Origin: Owenia fusiformis
Lineage: Eukaryota > Annelida > Polychaeta > Sabellida > Oweniidae
Direction of reading: 5' to 3'
DNA: 64,000 nucleotides
Assembly (NCBI GenBank): GCA_903813345.2
Contig: CAIIXF020000009.1
Coordinates: 29,610,740-29,674,739 of the forward strand
The translations under genes were made by a program, and so were the position numbers. Every line of letters begins with the position of its first letter. Within the stretch, counting starts at the first letter, position 1. This document shows, piece by piece, positions 34,343-45,255 of this stretch. Below the pieces are notes generated by a model that worked only from the letters and a program-made list of their open reading frames with translations, was not told where the DNA came from and ran no database searches.

Positions 34343-37300
34343 ATGCCATTAGTGAATGTCCTGCCTGTGTTTGGTGTGGGGGCTGCCATATTTGCCATCA
34401 TGATCAACTTCTCAGTGCACAAGATAGAAGAGGGTAAGTTGAAATGACTTGCTTTCTGAAAATTCATTATTCATATCATTATTTAGAGGAAGTAAGCTTA
34501 GAAGTTATATTTGAGGATAAGTTTTTAAAAAAGTGTCACAACTATTTTCTGAAATATCCAAAAGTTCTGACTTCAAACTCTAATTAATTTACTGCCTCTA
34601 AGATAATATCTATATTTGATTATCTTAATTTTTCATAAGATTTAAGGTGTTTAAGTAAAATACACCGTCTTAGAATTGTTTTTGAAAATATTTACAATAT
34701 ACTCTTGATTCACTTTTCTTGATGCTAGGATTGACATGTTGTGTCTAACATTTTTTAAAGTTATGGTGTGCATTTCAGCAAAACATTCAAAAAATAGACG
34801 GATTATTTGTTAAGATAATTGTTTTGTTAAATAGCCTGAGCAAATGAGAATCATTTGATGATTGGTGTTAATTCATACATTTTGACTCTTCCAGGTCATA
34901 CAGGGGTTTATTACAGGGTAAGTAATAACACATTTTCCTAGCTAAATACTGTATTGAAAAATAGTAATCGTTGCCTGAATTGGACTTGAACAAACATTGT
35001 GACTTGATCACATCCATCCATTTTTGCAGGAATCATATCCAGATTATTTAGAAACGGTATTGATTCAGCTCAAGACAAAAACACAAAAGCTAATTAGAAA
35101 ACATAAATTTTATTTCTAAACCACAGATATTTTTATATCTAAACACCCTAACTTTGATAATACTTGCACTACTCGCTTTTAACCACCTCCCACTTGAACA
35201 AAAATCACCATTCTTTACATAGCATTCTTATATCATGACTCTATTTTGAATATAGTGATGCCTGGCTATAGGCATTGTCCAAGTGAGGCAATTGTTTCAC
35301 CAAGATTTTACAGATATAATATTCAGACATTTTTTCAACTAAAACTGTGGAAATGAACTCTATACCTCATTTAGCTTAAATTTGCTTTGTCTATTTAGTA
35401 TTTAATGCCCAGACAACACAGGAGAATACTTGCTCAGTTCCGAACAGGAAGTCTCCACTTAAATATAGAGACAGGTAGATGGAACAATACACCGGTGCAA
35501 GAACGAAAATGTATTCTCTGTGATAATGATTGTATTGAGGATGAGATACACTTTTTGACTCAATGTGAACATTATAAGGACATCAGGAAAGAGTTTTATG
35601 ACAATGTTAAAGTAACAGCCCCTCATATAAACATTAACTCAAATGATGGCCTGGGTACACTGATCAGTCTTATGCATGACAAAAACATCCAAAATTTATT
35701 GGCTTCAACTCTATTTAAAATGTGGCAAAAAAGGAACTTCAATATTGAGAGGGTCTGAAATGATCAAAACAAATGCTCAACAGATATTTATTCTAGTCAA
35801 CTTAAAATGCTTACTCTAAAAACATGCTGATATTATATTTGAACAGTGCAATAATTGTATATTATAGAATAGTATATTTATTTAATGGACATTGTTCCAG
35901 ATTGTAGAAGGACCTAAGTGTCTCATAAGCCGACACCGGCTGGTAGTGTTTTAGTTTACTTTGTATTTGACATTGTATGTATACTTTTAACACTAGTGAC
36001 ACTATAATAAAATATTTTAATAATAATAATAATAATTTAATCCTGGCTACACCCCTGGGCTACACCACTCATGCATATTTCCACCACTCATTCAGAAAAC
36101 AATGTTGAATGAACACAGACTGCTGTATCTAACATGTTATGTTTCCATTCATTTAGGGAGGAGCCCTGTTGTCATCAACATCAGGTCCGGGCTATCATGT
36201 GATGGTGCCGATAATTACAACCTTTCGATCAGTACAGACCACTCTGCAGACAGATGAGGTGAAGAATGTCCCATGTGGTACAAGGTATGGATTAGAGGCC
36301 TGAAATTACCACATAAGATTTGTGCAAATCTGTGTGTGTAGATTGGTTCATTTATGTATCACTATGAAATGTTGAACATTTTCTGACATGAAACATATAT
36401 GCTCTGTCCGAGTATTTTAATTTTATTAAAGCTTTTCCATCTCATTTGCTTTGAATTTGCCACTGTTAAAATTACCAAATAAATTGTCACCATACACAAC
36501 TCGAATTCCTAATTATAGTGAGCTAACATTGGCATGTGTTTTCTTTGCAGTGGCGGAGTTGTTATCTACTTTGATAGAGTAGAAGTTGTGAACCTTCTCT
36601 CTCCTGCCTCAGGTATGACAGTTTATTCTCTTAAACAGAAATGTCTTAGTTGATATTTAGGATTGTGGTGACATTATATACTTTTGACCATTTTTGACCT
36701 CGTGTTTTGGCCATCAACAATATAAGGAATACAGTTTACTACTCAACCTCTGGAATGGTCTGCAATTATTGTACATCAACAGAATTTAAGCCAATGTACT
36801 AGATGTTTTGTACTCCAAAGGGAATCTGTGTTATACTAAATGCAGTATTACTGCAGGGGTTTTGCCAAGATCTAAACAGGGAGACAAAAAATCATTTTCA
36901 CAGATTCTATACAAAAATTGTCTGCAGTATCATTTCTCTGAAAATATTTTGCCTGACTACACCCATGTTCCGACGTAATATTTGAGTTCAGGGATATTGA
37001 CAATGATAAGACTGTTGCTTATTTTTTAAATGTTGGATATTGTGCAAAATTACATTCTTCACTTTCATAAAACTTGCTTATTACACTGTTTGATATTGTG
37101 AGCATCTACATATTTGATATTGTGTGCATTTACATACTTGACTATGATAAGACTTTTGCTCATTTCAGTGTTTGATATTGTGAAGAACTACATACTTGGC
37201 TATGATAAAACTGTTGCTTATTTCAGTGTTTGATATTGTGAAGAACTGCATACTTGACTATGATACGTCTGTTGCTTATTTCAGTGTTTGATATTGTGAA

Positions 37301-40300
37301 GAACTACATACTTGGCTATGATAAAACTGTTGCTTATTTCAGTGTTTGATATTGTGAAGAACTACATTCTTGGCTTTGATAAAACTGTTGCTTATTTCAG
37401 TGTTTGATATTGTGAAGAACTACACTGCTGACTATGACAAGACACTCATTTACAACAAAGTCCACCATGAGTTGAATCAGTTCTGCTCAGTCCACAACCT
37501 GCAGGAAGTTTACATCAATTTGTTTGGTAGGTCTTTAAGATATTCTCCAGTCTTAGTTGGATAACATGACGATGACCACATTTTCATGATTGAAACTAAT
37601 TGATCTGTCAATAAGACATAACAGTATTTTCTCCAAAAGAGTAAAACTTATCTATTCTAGTGCCACTGGGACTGTCTAAACATGTTCGGATTAGCAGGTA
37701 TTCGCATTTCAAAGTTTATTAAAAATAGAAGCGAATAGGAGGTTTGATACACTATGAAAATTGGGTGGCCAGAATACAGAGTGTTCAGATATACAGGTTC
37801 TCCTGTACCAATACTATCTTATAACTCCAATATGTTTGAACCATAATAGGAGAACACACAATTAGACCCTCAACTTTTTGATTAAGGGCCCCAGTTGGCA
37901 TGTCATAGTGAAGTGGCCTCTGTAGTAATTTGACAACCATCAAGATTAGATAAGATTTGTTGATTCTGCAGATAAATCACAATTAAGAATATCTTAAACC
38001 TAAAAACTCTTTTGGCTTTTGCACCGCAAAAAGTTTAGTGTCATTCATGATTTCAATTTAATTTTTATAGGCTGTCAGTGTCACTAGGATTCGGTACTAC
38101 TATATTGTAATGTTGTTATCTTAATCTATAGTACTATATTGTAATGTTGTTGTCTTATTTTATAGATCAAATAGATGAGAATCTAAAGACAGCTCTACAG
38201 AAGGACTTGAACACTATGGCCCCAGGTCTATATGTACAGGCAGTCAGGGTTACTAAGCCAAAGATTCCAGAACAGATCAGGAAAAACTATGAATTAATGT
38301 GAGTATAGACAAACCTGTTCAGTGAACCTGGCTTAGACCAATTTTCAAGTAAACAAATATTGTTAAACCAATGTCCACATGATGTAAAAATATTTTAGCC
38401 TGGTGTTGGTCATTTTGGTATGCTCTATGAGTTTGTTGTAAAGTAGTTCTTCATTCTTGAATTGCATTTTATAATATAGCCTGATGAACTCTACTTTGCA
38501 TAACTCCTCATCATATCTGCTTCAGTTTGATTTCTGAAGGCATATCCATTGTGCTTATGGTTATGTTTGTTTTTCTCAAGGGAAGGGGAGAAAACCAAAC
38601 TTCTGATTGCACATGAGAAGCAGAAGGTTGTAGAGAAAGAAGCAGAAACTGAAAGGAAAAAAGCTATTATCGGTATGTTGTTATTGTCCCTGTATCGATT
38701 CAAAGCACATTGCCAATACAAACATAAATACAAAAAAGGTTTAGTTACAGAAGCTATATTGTCTATCATATATAGGGTGAGTTAAAATTGTCATACTTGT
38801 CTCATATTTTCCATTCATTTTCAGAGGCTGAGAAAATAGCATCCATATCTAAGATTACATGGGAGCAGAAAATCATGGAGAAAGAATCACAGAAAAAAAT
38901 ATCAGAAATAGAAGGTATTTTGTATAACTAGTTTTAAAATATCATCTGTGATCTTCCCAGCATTAAAGCAAGTTGGTGGAACACCCACCTGAGATTTTAA
39001 AAACAGGCTTGCACCCACCTGAAAATCCATTTGCACCCACTTCAAAATGAGAAAAATCATGAAAATTTGGCATATTTTGACCATTTTCTGTGTGAATTGT
39101 GAAAATGTGAATGAGAAATCCTGGGGAGATCACTGATCATGTACATTGATAACAGTCATAAGTCAGGCATGGAGCAGGCGAGGCAATTGCCTCGCCAAAA
39201 GTTTATAGTCAAAATTTGTTCAGACATTTTTTCCAAATTTAGTATAGACTATACCTCATTTAGCCTCAATTTGCCTTCCCTATATTTTGTCCTGCAAATG
39301 CAAGTCAATAAAACACAAATTCATGGAAAACATTGTGCTAGAATGGTCTGATTTGATAAACATATATTTGTTTAACAGACTTTTTATGACTAGAAACACC
39401 AGCGCCTTTGCTTTTTCTGAATAGCTACAGTTTTGCAGTTGGGGTCTGCATATGTGAAACATGTGAAGTTTAAACATGAAATATGAGAGGCATGTGCCAC
39501 ATAGTGATGTGAAAGAAACATGTGAAACAATTATGTTTTAGATTCCACTAGTCTTGCTAAGATCAAATCTAAGGCAGATGCTGACTTCTACAGTGTCCAG
39601 AAACAAGCAGAGTCCAATAAGGTGAGGTTTAATGATCTAATAACCAAACATCCTGTTAAGTTGTTACCATGTTAATTCTGAAAAAAGTGAAATAGACACT
39701 TGATTCTGAGAGTTTGAAAAAATTTAACTGATATAGCCCCATCTCTAATTCTCAACAGATGAACGATTGTCCATCTTACAATCTGCAAACTTGAACCTGC
39801 ATTTGTATACAATTGTATTGACATCACATCTAGGACCTGACTTGGGATGATCAGTGATGATCCTTGACTTGAGAATGACGCAAACTTGAACCTGCATTGT
39901 ATTGACATCACATCTAGGACCTGACTGGGGATGATCAGTGATGATTCTTGACTTGAGAACGACGCAAACTTGAACCTGCATTGTATTGACATCACATCTA
40001 GGACCTGACTGGGGATGATCAGTGATGATTCTTGACTTGAGAATGACGCAAACTTGAACCTGCATTGTATTGACATCACATCTAGGACCTGACTGGGGAT
40101 GATCAGTGATGATTCTTGACTTGAGAATGACGCAAACTTGAACCTGCATTGTATTGACATCACATCTAGGACCTGACTGGGGATGATCAGTGATGATTCT
40201 TGTCTTGAGAACGACGCAAACTTGAACCTGCATTGTATTGACATCACATCTAGGACCTGACTGGGGATGATCAGTGATGATTCTTGACTTGAGAACGACG

Positions 40301-41295
40301 CAAACTTGAACCTGCATTGTATTGACATCACATCTAGGACCTGACTGGGGATGAATAGTGATGATTCTTGACTTGAACGTCACATCTAGGACCTGACTGG
40401 GGATGATCAGTGATGATTCTTGACTTGAGAACGACGCAAACTTGAACCTGCATTGTATTGACATCACATCTAGGACCTGACTGGGGATGATCAGTGATGA
40501 TTCTTGACTTGAGAACGACGCAAACTTGAACCTGCATTGTATTGACGTCACATCTAGGACCTGACTTGGGATGACCAGTGATGATTCTTGACTTGAGAAT
40601 GACAGCAAGATGGTTCCCTCATGGACCTCTGTCCCAATACTTTGAACAATGTTTTCTTCATTTCTATGACTCCACCATAAGTGGTGACGTATTGTTATAT
40701 AGTCTCCAACTTATTTGTGTTGGCATCCGGTGTTCAGAGTTTGATGTCTGTAACAAATGACAGGTGGTTTCATTTTGCATGTTAACATGGTTAATGCCAT
40801 GGTGAAATTCGACACTTGTTGGACAGAATATCAGTACAAATGCATACTGGTTCATGCTTTGTACAGAATAGCCTATCATCATTTATTCCTTAAGGTGGTA
40901 TTCCAGTAAATAACTTTGCCGATAAACATATATTTTTTATGTGCTTATTTTGAAGTATATTCAATTCCTAACACTTTTTCCAGTGTATTACTTTAGTCTC
41001 GTGAAATGATGGCTTTTTATGATTGATGCATATATTTGGTGAAATCTTCAGCTATATCCAGCTAATTAATGTCCTAATACATTAAAAAAAGGAAGCATTT
41101 TATATCAGTTGTGTCGTATTTTTTCAGCTACTTTTAACATCTGAGTATTTAGAAATGAAGAAGTACCAGGCTCTTGCAGGAAATAGTAAAATCTATTTCG
41201 GTAATGACATTCCATCTATGTTTGTGGACTCAACCACAGATACAGCCAAGAGAGCCCCTCTTGATTTTAAGGCAGCTCAAATGAACAATCCTTGA
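34343..41295 (+). CDS. ERLIN: Erlin, ER lipid-raft SPFH protein (complete, 10 exons, 330 aa)
   Basis: Exons: 34343-34433, 34895-34917, 36157-36284, 36551-36612, 37401-37526, 38166-38298, 38581-38672, 38825-38914, 39542-39621 and 41128-41295. Phases agree and the total is 331 codons with the stop, close to the 339-348 aa of human ERLIN2 and ERLIN1. Residues 3-23 are a hydrophobic N-terminal anchor; the SPFH domain follows with [18 protein letters not shown] (26-43), [47 protein letters not shown] and [19 protein letters not shown]. The C-terminal part is a Lys/Glu-rich coiled coil ([19 protein letters not shown]) followed by [14 protein letters not shown]. Erlins form large ring complexes on the lumenal face of the ER that recruit RNF170 to degrade activated IP3 receptors and restrain SREBP processing. 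The last residues are QMNNP. A single gene is expected in invertebrates, so no ERLIN1/2 choice is made. Introns 2, 4, 8 and 9 carry repeats. Confidence 0.96.
35240..36040 (+). mobile_element. 5'-truncated non-LTR retrotransposon in erlin intron 2
   Basis: The only coding remnant is the C-terminal end of the ORF (see 35405-35758), followed by a 3' UTR and an (AAT)n tail at about 36013-36037, the usual 3' end of some LINE clades. The left boundary is approximate. Confidence 0.6.
35405..35758 (+). pseudogene. C-terminal fragment of a LINE reverse-transcriptase protein
   Basis: 117 codons containing [20 protein letters not shown], then [19 protein letters not shown], a C-x2-C...H-x4-C zinc-binding pattern. 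This block is common at the end of LINE-type polyproteins in molluscs and cnidarians. The EEP and RT domains are missing, so it is a dead 5'-truncated copy. Confidence 0.65.
37085..37457 (+). repeat. 58-bp tandem repeat of the 5' edge of erlin exon 5, with its acceptor
   Basis: TTTCAG followed by TGTTTGATATTGTGAAGAAC recurs with the exon-like start at 37169, 37227, 37285, 37343 and the assigned one at 37401, exactly 58 bp apart. A more diverged unit lies at about 37088-37168. The unit tail (CTATGATAAAACTGTTGCTTATTTCAG type) resembles the exon's own CTATGACAAGACACTCATTT, so the repeated block looks derived from coding sequence. Only the last copy reads on into [16 protein letters not shown]. 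Confidence 0.93.
37661..37805. repeat. Degraded TACAGTRAAACC-family MITE
   Basis: ACTGGGACTGTCTAAACATG at the left and TGTTCAGATATACAGGTTCTCCTGTAC at the right match the better copy at 41382-41570. In erlin intron 5. Confidence 0.45.
38946..39135 (+). mobile_element. MITE, CAGTGATCTCCCCAG family, copy 1
   Basis: Begins CTGTGATCTTCCCAGC and ends CTGGGGAGATCACTG; exact 5-bp ATCAT duplications at 38941-38945 and 39136-39140. In erlin intron 8. The interior has repeated GCACCCACCTGA words. Confidence 0.88.
39784..40610 (-). repeat. 84-bp minisatellite, about 10 copies, in erlin intron 9
   Basis: Unit: GCAAACTTGAACCTGCATTG...CACATCTAGGACCTGACTGG... ending TTGACTTGAGAACGAC. One unit near 40350-40385 is shortened. 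Because 84 is a multiple of three and the units are nearly identical, long frames of 219 and 287 codons stay open on the minus strand; they encode only periodic repeats and are not genes. Confidence 0.95.
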
Positions 41296-41381
41296 ATACA
41301 CCAGACATGAACAATTAGGTAAGTACAACCAGTCAAATACATGTACAATGTGACATCATAAATTCATCATGGGGATAAAGG

Positions 41382-41570
41382 TACAGTAAAATCTGTCTAA
41401 TCTGAACACCTCTGGTACTAGTCATAAGTGTTCGTATAAGCAGGTGTTCACATTTCAAGGTTTTAAAAACTTGTAAGTCAATGGGAGATAACAAATTTGG
41501 GACCGAGAAAAGTGTTCACATTGAGAGTTGTTCGGATTAGAGAGGTGTTCAGATATACAGGTTTCACTGT
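41382..41570 (+). mobile_element. TA-flanked MITE, TACAGTRAAACCTGTCTAA family
   Basis: Left end TACAGTAAAATCTGTCTAA and right end ATACAGGTTTCACTGT are inverted relatives. The interior has repeated GTGTTCAGAT / GTGTTCACA words. In the erlin 3' flank. The pattern is that of mariner-type non-autonomous elements. Confidence 0.75.
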
Positions 41571-42214
41571 TTGTAGTAACCATGACATAGATTATGCATT
41601 CCTTCTAATTAAAATATTGGGCCTCCCAAGGTAAGCCTATATTGGCAGAACTCAGGCATATATCACGTTGTATATACATAAGTTGATTTAGAAAGAATAT
41701 GTCAGATTTCGGATGATCAAACAAAATGAATATTGTACGTGTTATTTTCAGTTTGTAGACGATCTGTGCAACTCTCCAGTGTAGGGGTAATTACGAAGAT
41801 TTCAGGACCAACCAATAGCAGCATTTTAGAATTTCGTCCTCATGAATAATAACAATACACAGAAGAAAATTAAAGCAATATCTTTGTGTATCTAGTGGCA
41901 ATACTATTAGACAGTAGTGTAACATTTTAGAATTAGACACAAAATTTTTATAATTTGGAGAAAATGCATTGGTCTTTCATAACTCTGTAGGCTCATCTAT
42001 TTAATATAGCTGACCATTGATTTAAGCAAAATATTGTGAATTACTTTAATTTTGAACCCATTTCATTTTGGTGAATGCCATATTGCCTATTACTTTGAAA
42101 TCAATAATGTTTGAAACATTATTATTTAAAGCATAAAATGATGTAATTTTAGATATGTATCATAATGGCATTTTCATTTTCATTGCGAGAAGTTAGACTA
42201 AGAGACTGTCAACA

Positions 42215-42958
42215 AATAAAGTATTTTATCAGCAAATGATGGTATAGAATGATTATTCATCTTTTGTGCATTTATTCAGACATATATTTCTCGTCAGTAA
42301 AGTTGGTGTGGCATTTTGATGATTTGTTTATTGTGAATAATTTTTGGACTCTCCCCCTTTAGTGTTATTGTACTTTATGTATTTTACATGTAATTATGTA
42401 TTAAGTATCCCCATGCAAGATATCAATTTTGCTCAAATATGTACATGTTTGATTAGATATAATGTTGTTGTGTTATCCACGATGTGCTGTTCTTTAGGCT
42501 TTGGGAAAACAATGAAAATAGTGAGATTATGATATTTAAAAAGCAGAAGCAGATTAATGAATGAAATCAAGCCATACACCTGCAGAATGGCTACAAATGA
42601 TATGAATGTTTGTTTAGATTTCTGATTTAAATGAAATGGTAAAATAATTGTATTATATTGTATTCCTTTAATTTAAAATTAACTAATTTAATTTTTAATG
42701 ATTAGACATATAGCTTTGATTCGTACTGTAAATTGTTAAAAGTTTGCTGTAACAGGCCTTTATTTGGAGACTACATTTAGCCTTAGATACATTTTAATTG
42801 CAATCCAGTGCTTTTTGTAGGAATGCTACCATGTGCATGGACATTTGTCTAATACAATATAATATCAGATTTTGTGATTAATATGTAATATTCCTTCATC
42901 AAATAAAAGTGTACAGTATACTATATTTGTATGTAAGACTGTATTGTAATCTAATAAA
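42215..42958 (+). terminator. Candidate poly(A) signals of erlin
   Basis: AATAAA occurs at 42215-42220, 42902-42907 and 42953-42958. The last two, followed by T-rich sequence, would give a 3' UTR of about 1.7 kb. Confidence 0.5.
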
Positions 42959-42979
42959 ATTTGTCATAACATTTTTAAA

Positions 42980-44142
42980 TAATTATTGTTTTCTTCTATG
43001 CTGTAACTGTTTAAAAAGTTTTATCTAGGTAGGCAGGGTGGATGGACTAATCTGGTCTTTTGCAAAGATGTACAGTAAAACCTGTCTAAGTGGAACACCA
43101 TTCTTACTTATAAAATTGTTCCACTTGGGAGGTGTTCCACTTTTATTTAACATTAAGTCAATTGGTCTTGAGACTGAAAAGTGTTCCACTTACGAAAGTT
43201 TTCCACTTTTAGAGGTGTTCCATTTTACAGGTTTCACTGTACGTTGAGCCGCAAAGGTCCACCTTAATTGAAAAAATTCTGATAAGGATGATTAACAATC
43301 CAGTGTGTACTAACTGTAGTCTAATAATAACAGAAATTAACTAAAAAGCATTATACTTATTTATTGGTATCATTACCATGGACATACTGTTCCTCAAGTC
43401 AGATACCTACTGGTCCTATTACTAACTTATGTGTGAGTTACCATTTTTGTCCCTTCAACAAAACCTATCTCTAGGCATTTCAATCAGGGTAACCTTGCCT
43501 CTTTCTAATAAGTGCAGATGATAAAGGATCCATTACCCCAAGCACCTAAATATGCCCCCAAAGGTTTCATTGAAAATAACATGGAAATGGTTACATTTAT
43601 CAATTATGAACACATCAAAAATGAAATTAGGTCAAGTATATTGATTATTCATCAATCAAAATATCATAAGATAGAACAAAGGGCAACATATTGAAAACAC
43701 AAATCATAAAATAACCCCTAAAAACTAAATATATCATTTGAAAAATTGAACCTGATGTTCTCAACACAAGTACCATGATCCCCTCAGTTGGTTCACAATA
43801 GCTTTAACCAAGGCATTCAAAAACTTTGAAATGTATTAATGTGGATAAATACTCAATCTATTGATCTTGAGCGATGCTAAGATACTTGGAAAGCTAAATA
43901 AAGATCTGAACCAAATTGTTGAGAGAATATTTATTGACTTTAACTCCCTGAAATAATGGCTGCTTTGGTTAGATTGTTCATAATTGAAATACTAAAGTCT
44001 ATAAAAAGCAGCCTGAAAGTTGTATGAAATTCCATAATTGGTCAAGGAGGTGCTGCCATCTTTCTAAATCATCATGAACTAAATACGAAAATATTTTCTT
44101 TCTTAAGGAGAAATCGAATATTAGCTTTTTTGATTTACCATC
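42980..44142. other. Intergenic stretch between erlin and WAPL
   Basis: No gene was recognised. It holds one MITE (43071-43241) and AT-rich unique-looking sequence. Confidence 0.5.
43071..43241 (+). mobile_element. TA-flanked MITE, TACAGTRAAACCTGTCTAA family
   Basis: Left TACAGTAAAACCTGTCTAAG, right TTACAGGTTTCACTGTA; inside are repeated GTTCCACTT words. An inverted relative is at 49137-49315. Confidence 0.85.
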
Positions 44143-44154
44143 TGCGCATGCGCA
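44143..44154. promoter_or_regulatory. Perfect NRF-1-type site in the WAPL promoter
   Basis: TGCGCATGCGCA is the palindromic NRF-1 consensus. It lies about 127 bp upstream of the donor of the proposed non-coding exon 1, a usual place for NRF-1 in TATA-less housekeeping promoters. Confidence 0.65.
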
Positions 44155-44159
44155 TTGCA

Positions 44160-44280
44160 GTCAGGGTTTAAATTTGCTAAAATGGCGCTGAAAGAAAATT
44201 CTAACTAATGATACAAAATGTCAAATATCTTGTACAAATACGTTAAATCTTAGAGCGAAATTCTACCACATCCAACCCCT
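44160..44280 (+). other. Proposed non-coding exon 1 of WAPL with a short uORF
   Basis: The coding exon of WAPL begins at an acceptor (45243-45244), so a 5' UTR exon is required upstream. The strong donor CCCCT|GTGAGTATA at 44281, just downstream of the NRF-1 site, is the best candidate. An 8-codon upstream ORF, ATGGCGCTG...TAA (MALKENSN), starts at 44182. The transcription start is not determinable by eye. Confidence 0.45.
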
Positions 44281-44938
44281 GTGAGTATAAGAATATATAG
44301 TTAAAGAATATAATGCATTTCCCAGATTTAATTCTACAATATGAGCATCTACATAAGAGTGTCTTTTTGTCGAAATTTTGATTTTCTAGAAAATGAATTC
44401 GAGTTCCGGATCAAACCATTATCCTATTTAGTCAGCGTATAATGTTAAACGAGGCTGGGTTTGGATTATGTCCATTGTTCTAAGAGCCAGATTCCCGAGA
44501 CATTTTGAGGCCCCTCTTCTTGGTATTTCATTTTCATTCCACTGTCACTAAACCTACGCCAATTTTGATACCAAAAAAGCATATCCTGTGCCAGGACTAG
44601 GCCTATAGTCCTGAGAATGTCCCACTCCCAATCTTTTGCCTGTATGACTATAGCATGAGAGAATAATCCTGTCTCATTCACCTAATACCTACCTCAATAA
44701 GGTCCAGAGTATTTTAGTAGATTCTTCTTCTTATGTAGTGAATTTCTCAACCAATCAGAATGCAGTGTAGTCGTTCTCTAATTCTCCATACATTCATCTA
44801 TTCAATCATCCGGGAATCTCTGTATTGTGTTGAACTGCGACGTCACATATCATGGGAATGGTAAAAGTAACAGGAAGTTTGGTTATTTCATGGACCTCAA
44901 TTTTCAGAACAATGTTTTATTTTTTTCTGTTCGAATCA

Positions 44939-45089
44939 GAATAAATAATGATAGGCCTTTCAATATGGTGATCACTCGTTTGACAGAATGTCAGGACAAA
45001 TGCACTCACCTTCTGTTCATGCTTTGTATCACATTCTGTCCAACTTGTGATGAATTTCACCATATTGAATTGTCTATCATTATTTATTC
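44939..45089. repeat. Foldback MITE in WAPL intron 1
   Basis: GAATAAATAATGATAG (44939-44954) is mirrored by CTATCATTATTTATTC (45074-45089), with inner arms TTCAATATGGTGA / TCACCATATTGAA. Part of a related sequence lies at about 40770-40895 in erlin intron 9. Confidence 0.65.
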
Positions 45090-45255
45090 CTTAAATAATT
45101 CATGACTGTTTTATTCATGAGTAGCATACATGTTTGAGTCTTTCAATGTCTATGATTAACCTTCAGACAACTTTTTAGTGTAATTTAAAACCGAGTACAT
45201 AGGAGGTGGATTGATTTGTCAATTCTGATTGGTTTCTGTTTCAGAAAGCTTCAAG

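Noticed and set aside
39672-40608. Minus-strand frames of 219 and 287 codons
   Set aside because: They translate an 84-bp tandem repeat inside erlin intron 9; there is no non-repetitive domain, and both frames encode the same DNA.
42344-42532. 62-codon plus-strand frame downstream of erlin
   Set aside because: It lies in the erlin 3' UTR, before the likely poly(A) signals, with no domain.
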